A DNA stretch of 64,000 nt from Bdellovibrio bacteriovorus W (GTDB lineage: Bacteria > Bdellovibrionota > Bdellovibrionia > Bdellovibrionales > Bdellovibrionaceae). Under the pieces are notes generated by a model. The model did no database searches and had not been told where the DNA came from. It was given only the letters and a program-made list of their open reading frames with translations. The stretch is from NCBI GenBank assembly GCA_000525675.1, contig CP002190.1:2480001-2544000 (forward strand), in the 5' to 3' direction. Both the position numbers and the translations under genes were made by a program. Of this stretch, positions 9,461 through 18,759 are shown piece by piece; position 1 is the first letter of the stretch; each line of letters begins with the position of its first letter.

Positions 9461-10849
9461 CTAGTTAAATTTTCTAACAATTTCTTTGAAGTACTCGCCT
9501 CTTTCTTCAAAGCTATCGAACATATCGAAGCTTGAACAACCTGGAGACAGAAGAACTACGTCTCCAATCCTAGACTTTTGGTAAGCAATCAAAACAGCCT
9601 CTTCGAATGTTCCAATTAAGAACGTTTCAGAGAAGTCACCAAGATCACGATTGATACGCTCTTTTGCCTCACCTACTAAGATCAAAGTTTTTACTTTTCT
9701 CTTCACAGCCGTGCGCAGTGGCTCATAATTCAAGTTCGTATCTTTACCGCCCGCAATAAGAATTACGTTTTCATCAAACGTATCTAGAGCTCTTAATACA
9801 GCATGTACGTTCGTCGCCTTAGAGTCGTTGTAAAACATCACTCCACCCACTTTGCGTACGTACTCGATTCTATGCGGAAGTGAACCAAAACTGTCGATCA
9901 CTTTTTGCACAGCTTCGCGTGTAGCGCCGTGTTCGCGAGAAGCCAAGATAGCTGCCATCATATTTTCAATGGCGTGTTTACCGCGCATTTTGATGTTCTT
10001 GATTGTGAAGGTTTCAATTTCAGGACCCGTTCTTACACGAATCTCATCACCAATATTTACAGCTCCACCAATATTCATAATTTGTGGCTCTAGAGCCGGC
10101 TTACGAGAGAAGTAGAAAATACGTCCTCTTTGCACCGCTGGATCTCTTGCCAACTCAACCACTGCATTGTCATCCGCATTTAAAATGCTTGTCGTTGCTT
10201 GGTTCGTATTTTTAAAGATCTTACGTTTTGCGTTTACATACTCTTCCATTGAACGGTAACGATCTAAATGGTTTTCAGCTAGATTCGTAAATACGACATT
10301 CATTGGGTTAAAGCTCTCACAGTGCTCAAGCATGAAGCTAGACACTTCCGCAATCACTACCTGAGATCTAGTATCAAGGCGTAGGTATTCCACAAGTGGT
10401 TTATCATTGGCCCCACCAACCCATGTAGAAACACCTGATTCACGCAAAATCGCTTCCGTGATTTTTGCAACAGTGGTTTTACCGTTAGTTCCTGTCAATG
10501 CAATGATAGGCTCTTTAATAAATCCCGCAGAGAATTCAAACTCTCCTGTGATTTTAATTCCTTGAGATCTAGCGTATTCAAAAATCTTTAAATTGCTCGG
10601 TACACCTGGAGAAAGAATCACAAGGTCCTGAGCAATAAAAGTTTTAGGGCTATGTCCACCCAACTCATACTTAATCGGAAGATCACCCAACTGCTCTAGC
10701 TGAGTTGACAATTCCGGCTTAGATTTATGATCCGTTACAGTCACCTGCGCGCCGTATTTAGTCAGGAAGTGCGCAAGCGCTACACCTGTTTTTCCTAAAC
10801 CGACTACTAGGATTCTTTTATCTTTTAATTCACTGTACTCTTTAAACAT
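9461..10849 (-). CDS. murD: UDP-N-acetylmuramoylalanine--D-glutamate ligase
   Basis: MurD adds D-glutamate to UDP-MurNAc-L-alanine. The 462-residue protein shows the N-terminal Rossmann motif ILVVGLGKTGVA, the P-loop ALTGTNGKTT, the NLAENHLDRY motif of the central domain, and the C-terminal FYNDSKATNVHA and LLSPGCSSFDMF signatures. It starts 4 bases after the mraY stop, so the pair is an operon. Length is normal and all motifs are intact. Confidence 0.98.
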   Translation of the reverse strand: MFKEYSELKDKRILVVGLGKTGVALAHFLTKYGAQVTVTDHKSKPELSTQLEQLGDLPIKYELGGHSPKTFIAQDLVILSPGVPSNLKIFEYARSQGIKITGEFEFSAGFIKEPIIALTGTNGKTTVAKITEAILRESGVSTWVGGANDKPLVEYLRLDTRSQVVIAEVSSFMLEHCESFNPMNVVFTNLAENHLDRYRSMEEYVNAKRKIFKNTNQATTSILNADDNAVVELARDPAVQRGRIFYFSRKPALEPQIMNIGGAVNIGDEIRVRTGPEIETFTIKNIKMRGKHAIENMMAAILASREHGATREAVQKVIDSFGSLPHRIEYVRKVGGVMFYNDSKATNVHAVLRALDTFDENVILIAGGKDTNLNYEPLRTAVKRKVKTLILVGEAKERINRDLGDFSETFLIGTFEEAVLIAYQKSRIGDVVLLSPGCSSFDMFDSFEERGEYFKEIVRKFN

Positions 10850-10853
10850 TTAC

Positions 10854-11930
10854 TTACCTCAACTTTAGAGTGGCTAAACTTAAAACAGCTAACAAAATAG
10901 AAATGATCCAAAAACGAACGATGATCTTCGTTTCGGTCAGTCCCCCAAGTTCAAAATGATGATGAATCGGAGCCATTTTAAAGACTCTCTTTCCTGTCGT
11001 TTTGAACGAAATGACTTGTGTGATCACGGAAAGGGCTTCGACTACGAAAACTCCTCCTAAAAGAACCATTAACAATTCGTTTTGTGTCATCACTGCCATG
11101 GTTCCTAAAAAACCACCTAATGATAAAGATCCTACGTCTCCCATGAAAACTTGTGCTGGGTAAGTATTGAACCATAGGAAACCCATACCTGCGGCAACAA
11201 CAGTTGCTGCCACAGGTGTTAACTCTCCAGCTCCCATCACGTGAGGGATTTGCAAATAGGAAGCAATCGAGAAGTGACCTGTCACATAGGCAAAAAGACC
11301 TAGCGTGGCTGCTGAAATCATCACTGGAACAATTGCCAAACCATCAAGACCATCCGTCAAATTCACGGCATTCGCAGTTCCCACAATCACCAATGAAGCA
11401 AAAAGGATATAGAAGTTACCTAAATCCCAAGAAATTGATTTCATGAATGGAATTGTCACAGCCGTGCTTAAGCTGTGATAGTGCACCAAGTAGGCAACAA
11501 CTAAACCACTGATCGCAAACTCGCCTGCTAAACGAATCTTGCCTGAAAGACCTTTTGAGTTTTTCTTACTCACTTTCAACCAGTCATCGATATAACCGAT
11601 CAAACCAAAACCCCAAGTGACGATCAATACTCCCCACACCAATGGGTTCGTCATATCAACCCACAAAAGACATGGAATCAGAGTCGAAAGAAGAATCAAC
11701 CCACCACCCATTGTCGGTGTGCCTGCTTTTTTCTTATGAGTCTGAGGACCATCATCGCGAATACTTTGACCAAAATGCTTCATCTTCAAACGATTGATGA
11801 AGTGTGGACCCCAAATCCAGCACAGTAAAAACGCGGTAAAAAAAGAAATGAAAGTTCGCACGGTGATGTATCGGAAGACATTCAGCGGTGAAAACTGATC
11901 AGCCATCGAGTAGAGCCATTGATAAAGCAT
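10854..11930 (-). CDS. mraY: Phospho-N-acetylmuramoyl-pentapeptide transferase
   Basis: MraY moves phospho-MurNAc-pentapeptide onto undecaprenyl phosphate, giving lipid I. About ten membrane helices are visible, with the signatures [37 protein letters not shown] (Mg-binding aspartates) and HHHFELGG. The frame is open to 11999, but the ATG at 11930 begins [14 protein letters not shown], matching the usual MraY N-terminus, and has GGGGAT 9 bases upstream, so 358 residues is preferred. It is divergent from the CBS-domain gene and has its own promoter region at about 11931-12142, where no further gene is seen. Confidence 0.97.
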   Translation of the reverse strand: MLYQWLYSMADQFSPLNVFRYITVRTFISFFTAFLLCWIWGPHFINRLKMKHFGQSIRDDGPQTHKKKAGTPTMGGGLILLSTLIPCLLWVDMTNPLVWGVLIVTWGFGLIGYIDDWLKVSKKNSKGLSGKIRLAGEFAISGLVVAYLVHYHSLSTAVTIPFMKSISWDLGNFYILFASLVIVGTANAVNLTDGLDGLAIVPVMISAATLGLFAYVTGHFSIASYLQIPHVMGAGELTPVAATVVAAGMGFLWFNTYPAQVFMGDVGSLSLGGFLGTMAVMTQNELLMVLLGGVFVVEALSVITQVISFKTTGKRVFKMAPIHHHFELGGLTETKIIVRFWIISILLAVLSLATLKLR

Positions 11931-12142
11931 TGGCGTAGATCCCCATCTAAGTTGTTTATTTTTTTGGAACTTATAGGGTTTATCATGTTTCCCAGACAAA
12001 AATCAAGCAAGAGTTTCTAAGTTATTGTATTTACTTGTGAATTTATAAATTCTGCTTTCTTGCAGTTCACCCCCTCTTTCCCTAAGAACCCTGCTAAAAT
12101 AGACAGATCAGTGCCCTTATCCCTACAAAAGGAGGAATCGCT

Positions 12143-12610
12143 ATGAAACTCACTTTGAAGGAGCATATGTCAGACAAACTTATTACCGTGGGAAAGTCTG
12201 TCAGCGCCAAAGATGCCCACAGAATCATGGCAAACTTTTGGGTGCGCCATCTGCCTGTTGTCGATGAAGATTCTGGCGAAGTTCTGGGCCTTATTGCCGA
12301 GAAAGATCTCTTGAGCGAACCCTCAGAACTCACCTCGGTGGAAGAGCTACTTGGCTCGGAAGAGTTGACGAGCTTTCAACTCGACACTCCTGTGAAAACA
12401 ATTTTGAATTACTTTATAGAGAACAAAGCTTCGGCTTGTCTTATCTCTGAGGATGATGAAGTCATTGGCCTTGTAACGGTCGAAGATATGCTCTTGATGC
12501 TCGATCAACTTCTCGATAAAGAAGAATCGGAAAGCTGGAGCTTAAATGAAATTCTAATGAATCCAGCACTTCAAAAGGCCGCCTACTTATTAGGCCAAGC
12601 AGGGATCTAA
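12143..12610 (+). CDS. CBS-domain pair protein
   Basis: This 155-residue soluble protein consists of two CBS motifs. The first covers about residues 5-60 (HMSDKLITVGKSVS, RHLPVVDEDSGEVLG) and the second about 75-130 (DTPVKTILNYFIENKASACL, VIGLVTVEDMLLML). Such modules bind adenosine nucleotides or related ligands and act as sensors; no catalytic domain is attached. A strong AGGAGG lies 7 bases before the ATG. The EcsC gene follows after 3 bases, so the two probably form an operon. The specific partner is unknown. Confidence 0.88.
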   Translation: MKLTLKEHMSDKLITVGKSVSAKDAHRIMANFWVRHLPVVDEDSGEVLGLIAEKDLLSEPSELTSVEELLGSEELTSFQLDTPVKTILNYFIENKASACLISEDDEVIGLVTVEDMLLMLDQLLDKEESESWSLNEILMNPALQKAAYLLGQAGI

Positions 12611-12613
12611 GAA

Positions 12614-13393
12614 ATGAATATTTCTGCTGAAGATCTTCAATCACTGAAGTCGGCCAAAAAATCATTAGAGCACCCGAGCCTTCCTGCGCGCCTTGCCTCT
12701 ATGGCAGGAGCGCCACTTGAAAAAGGCTTAGTGCTCTTGCCCAAACAAGCACAGAGTCTCATTCATAAAACTGCTGAAAAGTCGATTCATCTCAGTTATC
12801 AGGCAGCAAATAAAACTTTAAACAAGAAAACCCACACCAAACCGGATAACTTTTTCCATCGAGCACTTGTCGTCGGCAGTGGAGCTGCCAGTGGCCTCTT
12901 TGGTCCCGCAGCTTTACTTGCAGAACTTCCATTTTCTACATCTGTTATCATGCGTTCGATTATTGATATCGCCATCAGCGAAGGTGAAGACCCCGCAAGC
13001 CTCGAAACACAGTATGCCTGCCTGGAAGTCTTTGCCTTTGAAGGTTATTCAAAGTCAGATGATACCGCAGGCTCGGGTTACTTCATGACCCGCGCTGCTT
13101 TAGCAAAATCATTGGGCGACGTTGCGAAAAATGTCGGCAATAGAGTTCTTACGAAAGAAAGTGCCCCGATGGTAACCCGCTGGTTAAGTGCTATCGCTTC
13201 TCGCTTTCAAGTTGTCGTTGGGGAAAAACTCGCCGCTCAATTGGTGCCGGTGATAGGAGCCCTTGGAGGAGCCACCGTGAATTTAGTTTTTATGAATCAC
13301 TTTCAAGAGATGGCGCGAGGGCATTTTACCGTGCGCCGTTTAGAAAGAAAGTATGGTTACGATTTAGTCCGTAACCACTATAATGAAATGTAA
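12614..13393 (+). CDS. EcsC family protein
   Basis: The 259-residue protein matches the EcsC family in layout: a charged N-terminus, the glycine/alanine-rich amphipathic segment VVGSGAASGLFGPAALLAEL, the IMRSIIDIA helix, YACLEVFAFEG, and a C-terminal GALGGATVNLVFMNHFQEMA segment near the conserved HF. The biochemical role of this family is poorly defined; association with ABC exporters or membranes is known for the Bacillus namesake. It is co-oriented with the CBS gene 3 bases upstream. Its TAA ends at 13393 and the murF stop begins at 13394, so the two convergent genes abut with no spacer. Confidence 0.85.
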   Translation: MNISAEDLQSLKSAKKSLEHPSLPARLASMAGAPLEKGLVLLPKQAQSLIHKTAEKSIHLSYQAANKTLNKKTHTKPDNFFHRALVVGSGAASGLFGPAALLAELPFSTSVIMRSIIDIAISEGEDPASLETQYACLEVFAFEGYSKSDDTAGSGYFMTRAALAKSLGDVAKNVGNRVLTKESAPMVTRWLSAIASRFQVVVGEKLAAQLVPVIGALGGATVNLVFMNHFQEMARGHFTVRRLERKYGYDLVRNHYNEM

Positions 13394-14815
13394 TTATTGT
13401 TTCGGGGCAAAATCAAGTGGCTCGCACGGAAACACAAAACGCTCAAGCTTCGTGCCGCGTGATGCTTTGACGACAACCACATCATCAGGTTTTAGAAAAG
13501 CTGCTAAATCACTTCCCGCAGCTTCCGAATAATCCTTCGCAATCGAGCTCGCTGCTTTAAACCCAGAATTCTTTAAACCTTCTGCAAATGCTGAATGATC
13601 ATCTCCAATAAAGTAAACACGATCAAATCCCGCAGAGCCCACCCATTGCCCTAGCTCTTGATGTAATTCTGCTGAAGAACTGCCGAGTTCGCGCATCTGC
13701 CCGAAGACTCCTACTTTTCTTCCTACAGTTTTTACAAGCTCCATATTATCAATAAGAGCGCGCATACTGTCTGGATTCGCATTATAGGCGTCAAAAATCA
13801 TGCGGGCGCCGGATTTTAAATGCACCAACTGATTGCGTCCCCAATTTGTTTTGCACTTTTCTAGGCCCTTCCAAATTTCTGCGGGAGTCATTCCCACAGA
13901 TAAACCTAAGCTAGCTGCCGCCATCAAGTTCACTAAGTTCTGAGCTCCAAAGACTTCAACTTTGACCTTCCCAGCAACTCCCTGAATTTGGCCTTTGATT
14001 GTCAACGATTCCATTGTCATGGATTCGATCTGTAGATACACATCTGCAGAGGGATTCTTTGCAGAGAAGGTTTGAATTTGCTCTTTCGACAGGCGCTTCA
14101 AAGCACGTTCATACATCTTATGAGTTTGCTCATTGTCTAAATTAAAAATCTGTCGCGCCGTTTTTGGTGCATGAACGTAAATTTCTTCTTTAGCTTCAGC
14201 GACTTTCTCAAGAGTTCCAAAAAACTCCATGTGCGCTCGCCCTACTGTCGTACACACAACAACATCAGGCTGAGCTATCTGAACCAGCTCTGTCAGCTCT
14301 CCCGCATGATTCATGCCCATCTCGACCACTGCAACTTCCGTCTTTGGAGGAATTTGCATCAAAGTGAACGGCACTCCCCAGTGGTTATTGAAACTGCCTT
14401 GATTAAAGTGAACTCTGCGAGCGGTACCAATCAAGGCCGCGGTGAATTCCTTTGTTGTGGTTTTTCCATTGGAGCCTGTAATTGCCAGTATCTTTGCTTT
14501 TGATTGCAAACGAGCCCAAGTCCCGATTGCTTGAAGAGCTTTCAGCGTATCTTTTACCTTTAGAACAGTGATACGCGATTTCAATTCTTCGGTCTGCGCA
14601 TTTTCTTCATGCACTAGAACTCCCGAAGCCCCTTGTTTCTCGGCATTATGCAGGAACTGATGAGCATCAAAAGACTCACCCTTTAAAGCGATGAATAAAA
14701 AACCTTTTAGATCCTGCCTAGTATCTGTTCCTATTCCTAAAAAACTTTCTGTAGTTTGACTTAGAATTTCAGCGCCAGTGATCTCGACAAGTTTTTTTAA
14801 TTCAATCTGCAACAT
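13394..14815 (-). CDS. murF: UDP-MurNAc-tripeptide--D-alanyl-D-alanine ligase
   Basis: MurF adds the D-Ala-D-Ala dipeptide, completing the UDP-MurNAc-pentapeptide. The 473-residue protein has the Mur N-domain (GTDTRQDLKGFLFIALKG), the P-loop ITGSNGKTTTKEF, NNHWGVPFTL, the ATPase motif MGMNHAGEL, and the C-terminal FDAYNANPDSM signature. It starts 16 bases after the murE stop, forming a murE-murF unit. No terminator was found at its 3' end, where it meets the convergent EcsC gene directly. Confidence 0.98.
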   Translation of the reverse strand: MLQIELKKLVEITGAEILSQTTESFLGIGTDTRQDLKGFLFIALKGESFDAHQFLHNAEKQGASGVLVHEENAQTEELKSRITVLKVKDTLKALQAIGTWARLQSKAKILAITGSNGKTTTKEFTAALIGTARRVHFNQGSFNNHWGVPFTLMQIPPKTEVAVVEMGMNHAGELTELVQIAQPDVVVCTTVGRAHMEFFGTLEKVAEAKEEIYVHAPKTARQIFNLDNEQTHKMYERALKRLSKEQIQTFSAKNPSADVYLQIESMTMESLTIKGQIQGVAGKVKVEVFGAQNLVNLMAAASLGLSVGMTPAEIWKGLEKCKTNWGRNQLVHLKSGARMIFDAYNANPDSMRALIDNMELVKTVGRKVGVFGQMRELGSSSAELHQELGQWVGSAGFDRVYFIGDDHSAFAEGLKNSGFKAASSIAKDYSEAAGSDLAAFLKPDDVVVVKASRGTKLERFVFPCEPLDFAPKQ

Positions 14816-14831
14816 TCTAAATGATCTCTTT

Positions 14832-16316
14832 CTAGTTCATGCTCTGCGCAGCCACTTCAACATCGCTAAAAGGATATTTCGTCTGACCGACAATCTGATA
14901 ATCTTCATGGCCCTTGCCGGCGATTAAAATAACATCACCAGGAACGGCATTATGGATAGCATACTCAATCGCTGTCTTTCGATCTTCGATGCTCTTAATA
15001 TTTTCTAAGGAATCAAAACCGGACATGATCTCCTCAATAATAACATGAGGATTCTCGCTGCGTGGATTGTCTGAAGTCACAATCACAAAATCAGACCCCT
15101 TACTCGCAACCTCGGCCATCATAGGGCGCTTGCCTTTGTCGCGATCTCCACCACAACCAAACACTGTCCAAATACGGGCTGGGGATTTTAAAGAACTGCG
15201 AATCTTGCCTAGAGAACTTAGAACATTTTCCAAAGCATCGGGCGTGTGCGCGTAGTCCACAAAAACGGATAGTTTTTTATTATTTGGCACGGTCTGCAGT
15301 CGCCCCGGAACACCGGTAAAACTCTCAAGGGCTTTTGCACAAGTCGCTAAAGAGACCCCCGCAGAAAGCCCCACTCCCACCGCAGCCAAAGCATTCATGA
15401 TATTGTGCTCTCCCGACATTGGAAGAGACATCTTCATCTCACCTTCAGGAGTTCTCACTAAGAACTCAGTTTTAGCAAACTCCATCGAAAGGATTTCATA
15501 AGAAAGGTCATGATCAGGATCTACTCCGTAGGTCCATCTACGAACCCCCGGAGAAACATTAATTTTACGGCCATACTCATCATCGCCGTTAATAATGGCC
15601 GTCTTGATCTTTTTAGTCGAGCGGCCAATGAGATCATGAAACATTTTACTTTTAGCTTCGAAATATTGTTCCATGGTTTTGTGATAATCCAAATGGTCTC
15701 TTGAAAGATTTGTGAAAACCACCGTATCAAAAGAAACACTGTTGGCTCGACTCTGAGAGAGCGCATGAGAAGAAACTTCCATCGCTACAGCTTTGGCTCC
15801 AGCATCTAAGAACTCGCGCAATCTTGCCTGTAAAAAAATTGGATCTGGAGTCGTCATATCCGAAGGCCAAATACGATTTAACAAATGGTGATTCACAGTC
15901 CCAACCACTCCAGTGGGAATTTCCGCGGCATTTAAAATGGACTCTGCCATATAGCATACGGAAGTTTTGCCATTGGTTCCCGTCACACCCATTGCAAAAA
16001 GATGATCACCAGGATTGTTTGAAAACTGACATGCTAAAAGATCTAAGGCTTCACGGCAGTCCCTGACTTGCAAAACGTGGCCTTGGTAGATCTCTGGTAT
16101 ATGAGATTTATCTTCCACAACCAAGGCTGTAGCCCCATTGCCGATCGCAGAGGGAATAAAGGTGTGTCCATCTAATTGAACCCCTTTAATCGCCACAAAC
16201 ACAGACCCCGCGATGACTTTGCGAGCATCATTGCAAATAGAGGACAGCTCGATCTTCGGATCAAGATCTGCAGGCGGCGCGATAGAAAGAGTGGTAAATA
16301 AATCTTTTAGCTTCAT
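14832..16316 (-). CDS. murE: UDP-MurNAc-L-Ala-D-Glu:meso-DAP ligase
   Basis: MurE adds the third residue of the stem peptide. The P-loop GVTGTNGKTS, NLSRDHLDYH and the DNPR motif (TSDNPRSENP) are visible; DNPR is the signature for meso-diaminopimelate rather than lysine. The frame runs open to 16391, but the ATG at 16316 begins the normal MKLKDLFTTL start and has an AAGGGCGAG site, giving 494 residues. It is divergent from the esterase gene across only 34 bases. Confidence 0.97.
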   Translation of the reverse strand: MKLKDLFTTLSIAPPADLDPKIELSSICNDARKVIAGSVFVAIKGVQLDGHTFIPSAIGNGATALVVEDKSHIPEIYQGHVLQVRDCREALDLLACQFSNNPGDHLFAMGVTGTNGKTSVCYMAESILNAAEIPTGVVGTVNHHLLNRIWPSDMTTPDPIFLQARLREFLDAGAKAVAMEVSSHALSQSRANSVSFDTVVFTNLSRDHLDYHKTMEQYFEAKSKMFHDLIGRSTKKIKTAIINGDDEYGRKINVSPGVRRWTYGVDPDHDLSYEILSMEFAKTEFLVRTPEGEMKMSLPMSGEHNIMNALAAVGVGLSAGVSLATCAKALESFTGVPGRLQTVPNNKKLSVFVDYAHTPDALENVLSSLGKIRSSLKSPARIWTVFGCGGDRDKGKRPMMAEVASKGSDFVIVTSDNPRSENPHVIIEEIMSGFDSLENIKSIEDRKTAIEYAIHNAVPGDVILIAGKGHEDYQIVGQTKYPFSDVEVAAQSMN

Positions 16317-16350
16317 AGACTCGCCCTTAAGAATAGCGTATGTATAACTT

Positions 16351-17031
16351 ATGAGACAACTTGGAAAAATACATTGCCGAGAAATAAACAAAGACGATAA
16401 TGCCCCATGGGTTCTGTGTTTTCACGGATATGGAGCAGATTGTAATGATCTTTTTTCTTTAGGAGAAATGATCCAAACTCAAACAACCTATAATTGGCTT
16501 TTCCCCAATGGTTTACTTGAAGTCCCTATTGGTCCAGGCTGGACTGGCAGAGCTTGGTGGAACATCGACATGATGGAAATCCAAAGAGCCGCAGAACGCG
16601 GTGAACATCGCGATTTCAGCAATCAAACTCCTCCAGGAATGGATAAGGCTTTTGACAAAGTTTCTGAAATGATTGCTCAGCTTAAAGTGCCATGGGACAA
16701 AATTATTCTGATGGGCTTTAGCCAAGGCGCTATGCTGGCCACAGAGCTTTACCTACGTGCTCCTGAAAAACCTCGCGGTCTTGTCATTATGTCTGGAACT
16801 CTTTTGCACCAAGATCAGTGGAAACCTTTGGCAGAAAAACGCAAAGGGGCGGAGTTCTTCCAAAGTCACGGAGCTCAAGACCCTGTGCTGAGTTATAAAA
16901 TTGCTCAACACTTAGCAACTCTCCTGTCACAAGCCGGAATGAAGGGTTCTTTATTAGGATTTAATGGTGGGCACGAAATTCCGATGCCGGTCATGAAAGC
17001 TATTGGTAAGTATATCGACTCTCAAAAATAA
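16351..17031 (+). CDS. Phospholipase/carboxylesterase family alpha/beta hydrolase
   Basis: A 226-residue serine hydrolase of the carboxylesterase-2 (YpfH/acyl-protein thioesterase-like) type. It has the oxyanion region LCFHGYGAD, nucleophile elbow MGFSQGAM, acid residue in GAQDPVL and histidine in GGHEIPM, a complete triad. No signal peptide, so cytoplasmic. No Shine-Dalgarno sequence precedes the ATG at 16351; an A/T-rich TATAAC lies only 2 bases upstream, so a leaderless or poorly initiated transcript is possible. The natural ester substrate cannot be told from sequence. It interrupts the dcw cluster. Confidence 0.88.
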   Translation: MRQLGKIHCREINKDDNAPWVLCFHGYGADCNDLFSLGEMIQTQTTYNWLFPNGLLEVPIGPGWTGRAWWNIDMMEIQRAAERGEHRDFSNQTPPGMDKAFDKVSEMIAQLKVPWDKIILMGFSQGAMLATELYLRAPEKPRGLVIMSGTLLHQDQWKPLAEKRKGAEFFQSHGAQDPVLSYKIAQHLATLLSQAGMKGSLLGFNGGHEIPMPVMKAIGKYIDSQK

Positions 17032-17057
17032 GGAGGCAAAACGCCTCCTTATTTTTT
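17025..17057. terminator. Bidirectional rho-independent terminator
   Basis: AAGGAGGC pairs with GCCTCCTT around AAAAC, with A- and T-runs on either side. It serves both the esterase and the convergent SDR gene. Confidence 0.9.
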
Positions 17058-17934
17058 ACTTCTTAAATTCGTTTTTAAAAGTTCTTAATAGATCCTGGAA
17101 AAAAGTTTCAAGCCCGCGACAACGGAAGCCCAAACTCTCTGACAAGCTGACATCCATCGTCCAATCAGCATAAGCCCCGTAGGGGGACGCCCAACCCTTT
17201 TCTCTTTGCTCGGTATAAATCGCTTTTTGCCCACAGATACTTTCAATCTGCGCCATCATCTCACGCAAAGTAAACGTCTCGGCAGTGGCGAGATTCACAG
17301 GGCCTTGGTGTTTATTTTTGGCAAGCCAGAGTAAACTTTGTGCCGCATCCTCAGCATGAATCAACATGAAGCGAGCATCGATGTTTGGAAAGTAGATAGG
17401 TTCTTGCTCTAGGACTTTCCAAACGTGATCTCGCAATCGATGAGTATAGTCATCTTCGCTCACCACGACTGGGAACCTTGCCATAGCGACCGAAAAATAG
17501 CTCTGTTGGCTGAATACGAACTCCATGGCTCGTTTGTCTTCCCCATACTTTTGCGCTGGAGTCTCTGCTGGTTGTCTTTGATACCGAGCCGGCTCCACAT
17601 CACTTTCAGGATGACGATCTCCCCACCCATAAACAGCTAAAGTAGATGTAACTACATAGCGAGATGTTTTCTCTTTAAATACCTCAATGGCAATTTCAGC
17701 GTCGTGTGCAGTCATGCACACTTGATCTATCACCACATCAAATTGCAATCCCGCAACGGCAGCTCGTAATGATTGAAGATCCGTCCGATCCCCCGTAAGT
17801 CTTTTCACGGATGCTGGAAAATCAACTTTGGCTTGACCACGCGAGAACACAAAAACTTCGTGCCCCTCAGATACCAAGAAGTGAACAAGTTTTTTTCCAA
17901 AAAAACGGGTTCCGCCTAAAACTAGTACTTTCAT
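17056..17934 (-). CDS. NAD-dependent epimerase/dehydratase (atypical SDR)
   Basis: The 292-residue protein begins with a Rossmann NAD(P) motif (VLVLGGTRFFGKKLV). It continues with the GDRTD and DVVIDQVCMTA segments of extended SDRs and a STLAVYGWG catalytic-region strand. The usual YxxxK appears only loosely as KYGEDKRAME. It resembles the atypical sugar-nucleotide epimerase-like or RNA-binding SDR group more than GalE, so the substrate is not assigned. It follows the nucleotidyltransferase after 3 bases, so the two are likely co-transcribed. Confidence 0.8.
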   Translation of the reverse strand: MKVLVLGGTRFFGKKLVHFLVSEGHEVFVFSRGQAKVDFPASVKRLTGDRTDLQSLRAAVAGLQFDVVIDQVCMTAHDAEIAIEVFKEKTSRYVVTSTLAVYGWGDRHPESDVEPARYQRQPAETPAQKYGEDKRAMEFVFSQQSYFSVAMARFPVVVSEDDYTHRLRDHVWKVLEQEPIYFPNIDARFMLIHAEDAAQSLLWLAKNKHQGPVNLATAETFTLREMMAQIESICGQKAIYTEQREKGWASPYGAYADWTMDVSLSESLGFRCRGLETFFQDLLRTFKNEFKK

Positions 17935-17937
17935 CTT

Positions 17938-18681
17938 TTATCCTTTACGAAGTTGCTGAGTGAGAATTTCGCGAATCTCTTTAGCATTGCCGATCATTTG
18001 CTCGATGGTTGTAACCTTGAAATACCTTTCGATATTTTCCGCGTCAGCCTTGAGATCTCGATAAATATAGCGCAAGCCAAAGTCATGCTTCTGAGGAGCT
18101 TTGTCATAACGAAGAACCTGCACGTAGAGCTGAACTGAGCGCATATAGAAAACATGCGCATCAATGAACTTGCCCCTCAGAGCTTCTTTTAGAAATGTTC
18201 TATACATAACTTCAAAACGCGCTAAAAAATTCGCCGTATTCAACGAAGGACTTTCAAGATGAGTGTCCATCAAAGAGGCTCTTTGCAGAATACCGTCGGT
18301 ATCGAAAATAATTTCAGGCTTCCCGTGGCGGGCTCCATTAAAATACTCTCGATAGAAATAAGGATCTTGAGAAGTGAAAACTCCGGCGTCTAAGTAATAG
18401 ACTTCAGCACCCTCTTTAAAGATATAAAACTTTTGATAAAACTGTGGCCATGGATTTCCCTCCACATGCCAAATTTGATCCACATCAGCGATGCTAGCTA
18501 GGTATTTTTCAAGGGCTATAAAAAACTCGGAGGGGCTTTCGCAGATGCCCACGATGTCAGTGTCAGAGAGTTCATCCTCAAAACCAGTCGCCCTTGATCC
18601 ACCAAACCACAAGCCCTTAATAAGAGGGTGACTTGATAGATCTTTGAGTCCATTTTCGATGTTTTTCTTTAGTTGATCCAT
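17938..18681 (-). CDS. Nucleotidyltransferase-domain protein
   Basis: The 247-residue protein has the polymerase-beta-type nucleotidyltransferase core near its start: GLWFGGSRATGFEDELSDTD, that is GS followed by a DxD metal site, and a third acidic residue possibly in DVDQIWH. The remainder is helical and resembles aminoglycoside-type or MNT-type transferases only in outline. AGGA lies 8 bases before the ATG. Substrate unknown; resistance, RNA or protein nucleotidylation are all possible. It is coupled to the downstream SDR gene. Confidence 0.75.
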   Translation of the reverse strand: MDQLKKNIENGLKDLSSHPLIKGLWFGGSRATGFEDELSDTDIVGICESPSEFFIALEKYLASIADVDQIWHVEGNPWPQFYQKFYIFKEGAEVYYLDAGVFTSQDPYFYREYFNGARHGKPEIIFDTDGILQRASLMDTHLESPSLNTANFLARFEVMYRTFLKEALRGKFIDAHVFYMRSVQLYVQVLRYDKAPQKHDFGLRYIYRDLKADAENIERYFKVTTIEQMIGNAKEIREILTQQLRKG

Positions 18682-18759
18682 GCTTGTATCCTATCGGCAG
18701 AGTCTTAATCAAGGATACTGAATTCAGAAAGTACTGTTTTTTAATGCTTTTAGAGTTAA

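Noticed and set aside
18688-18695. GCCGATAG resembling a sigma-28 -10 element before the nucleotidyltransferase
   Set aside because: It overlaps the ribosome-binding region and has no matching -35 element.
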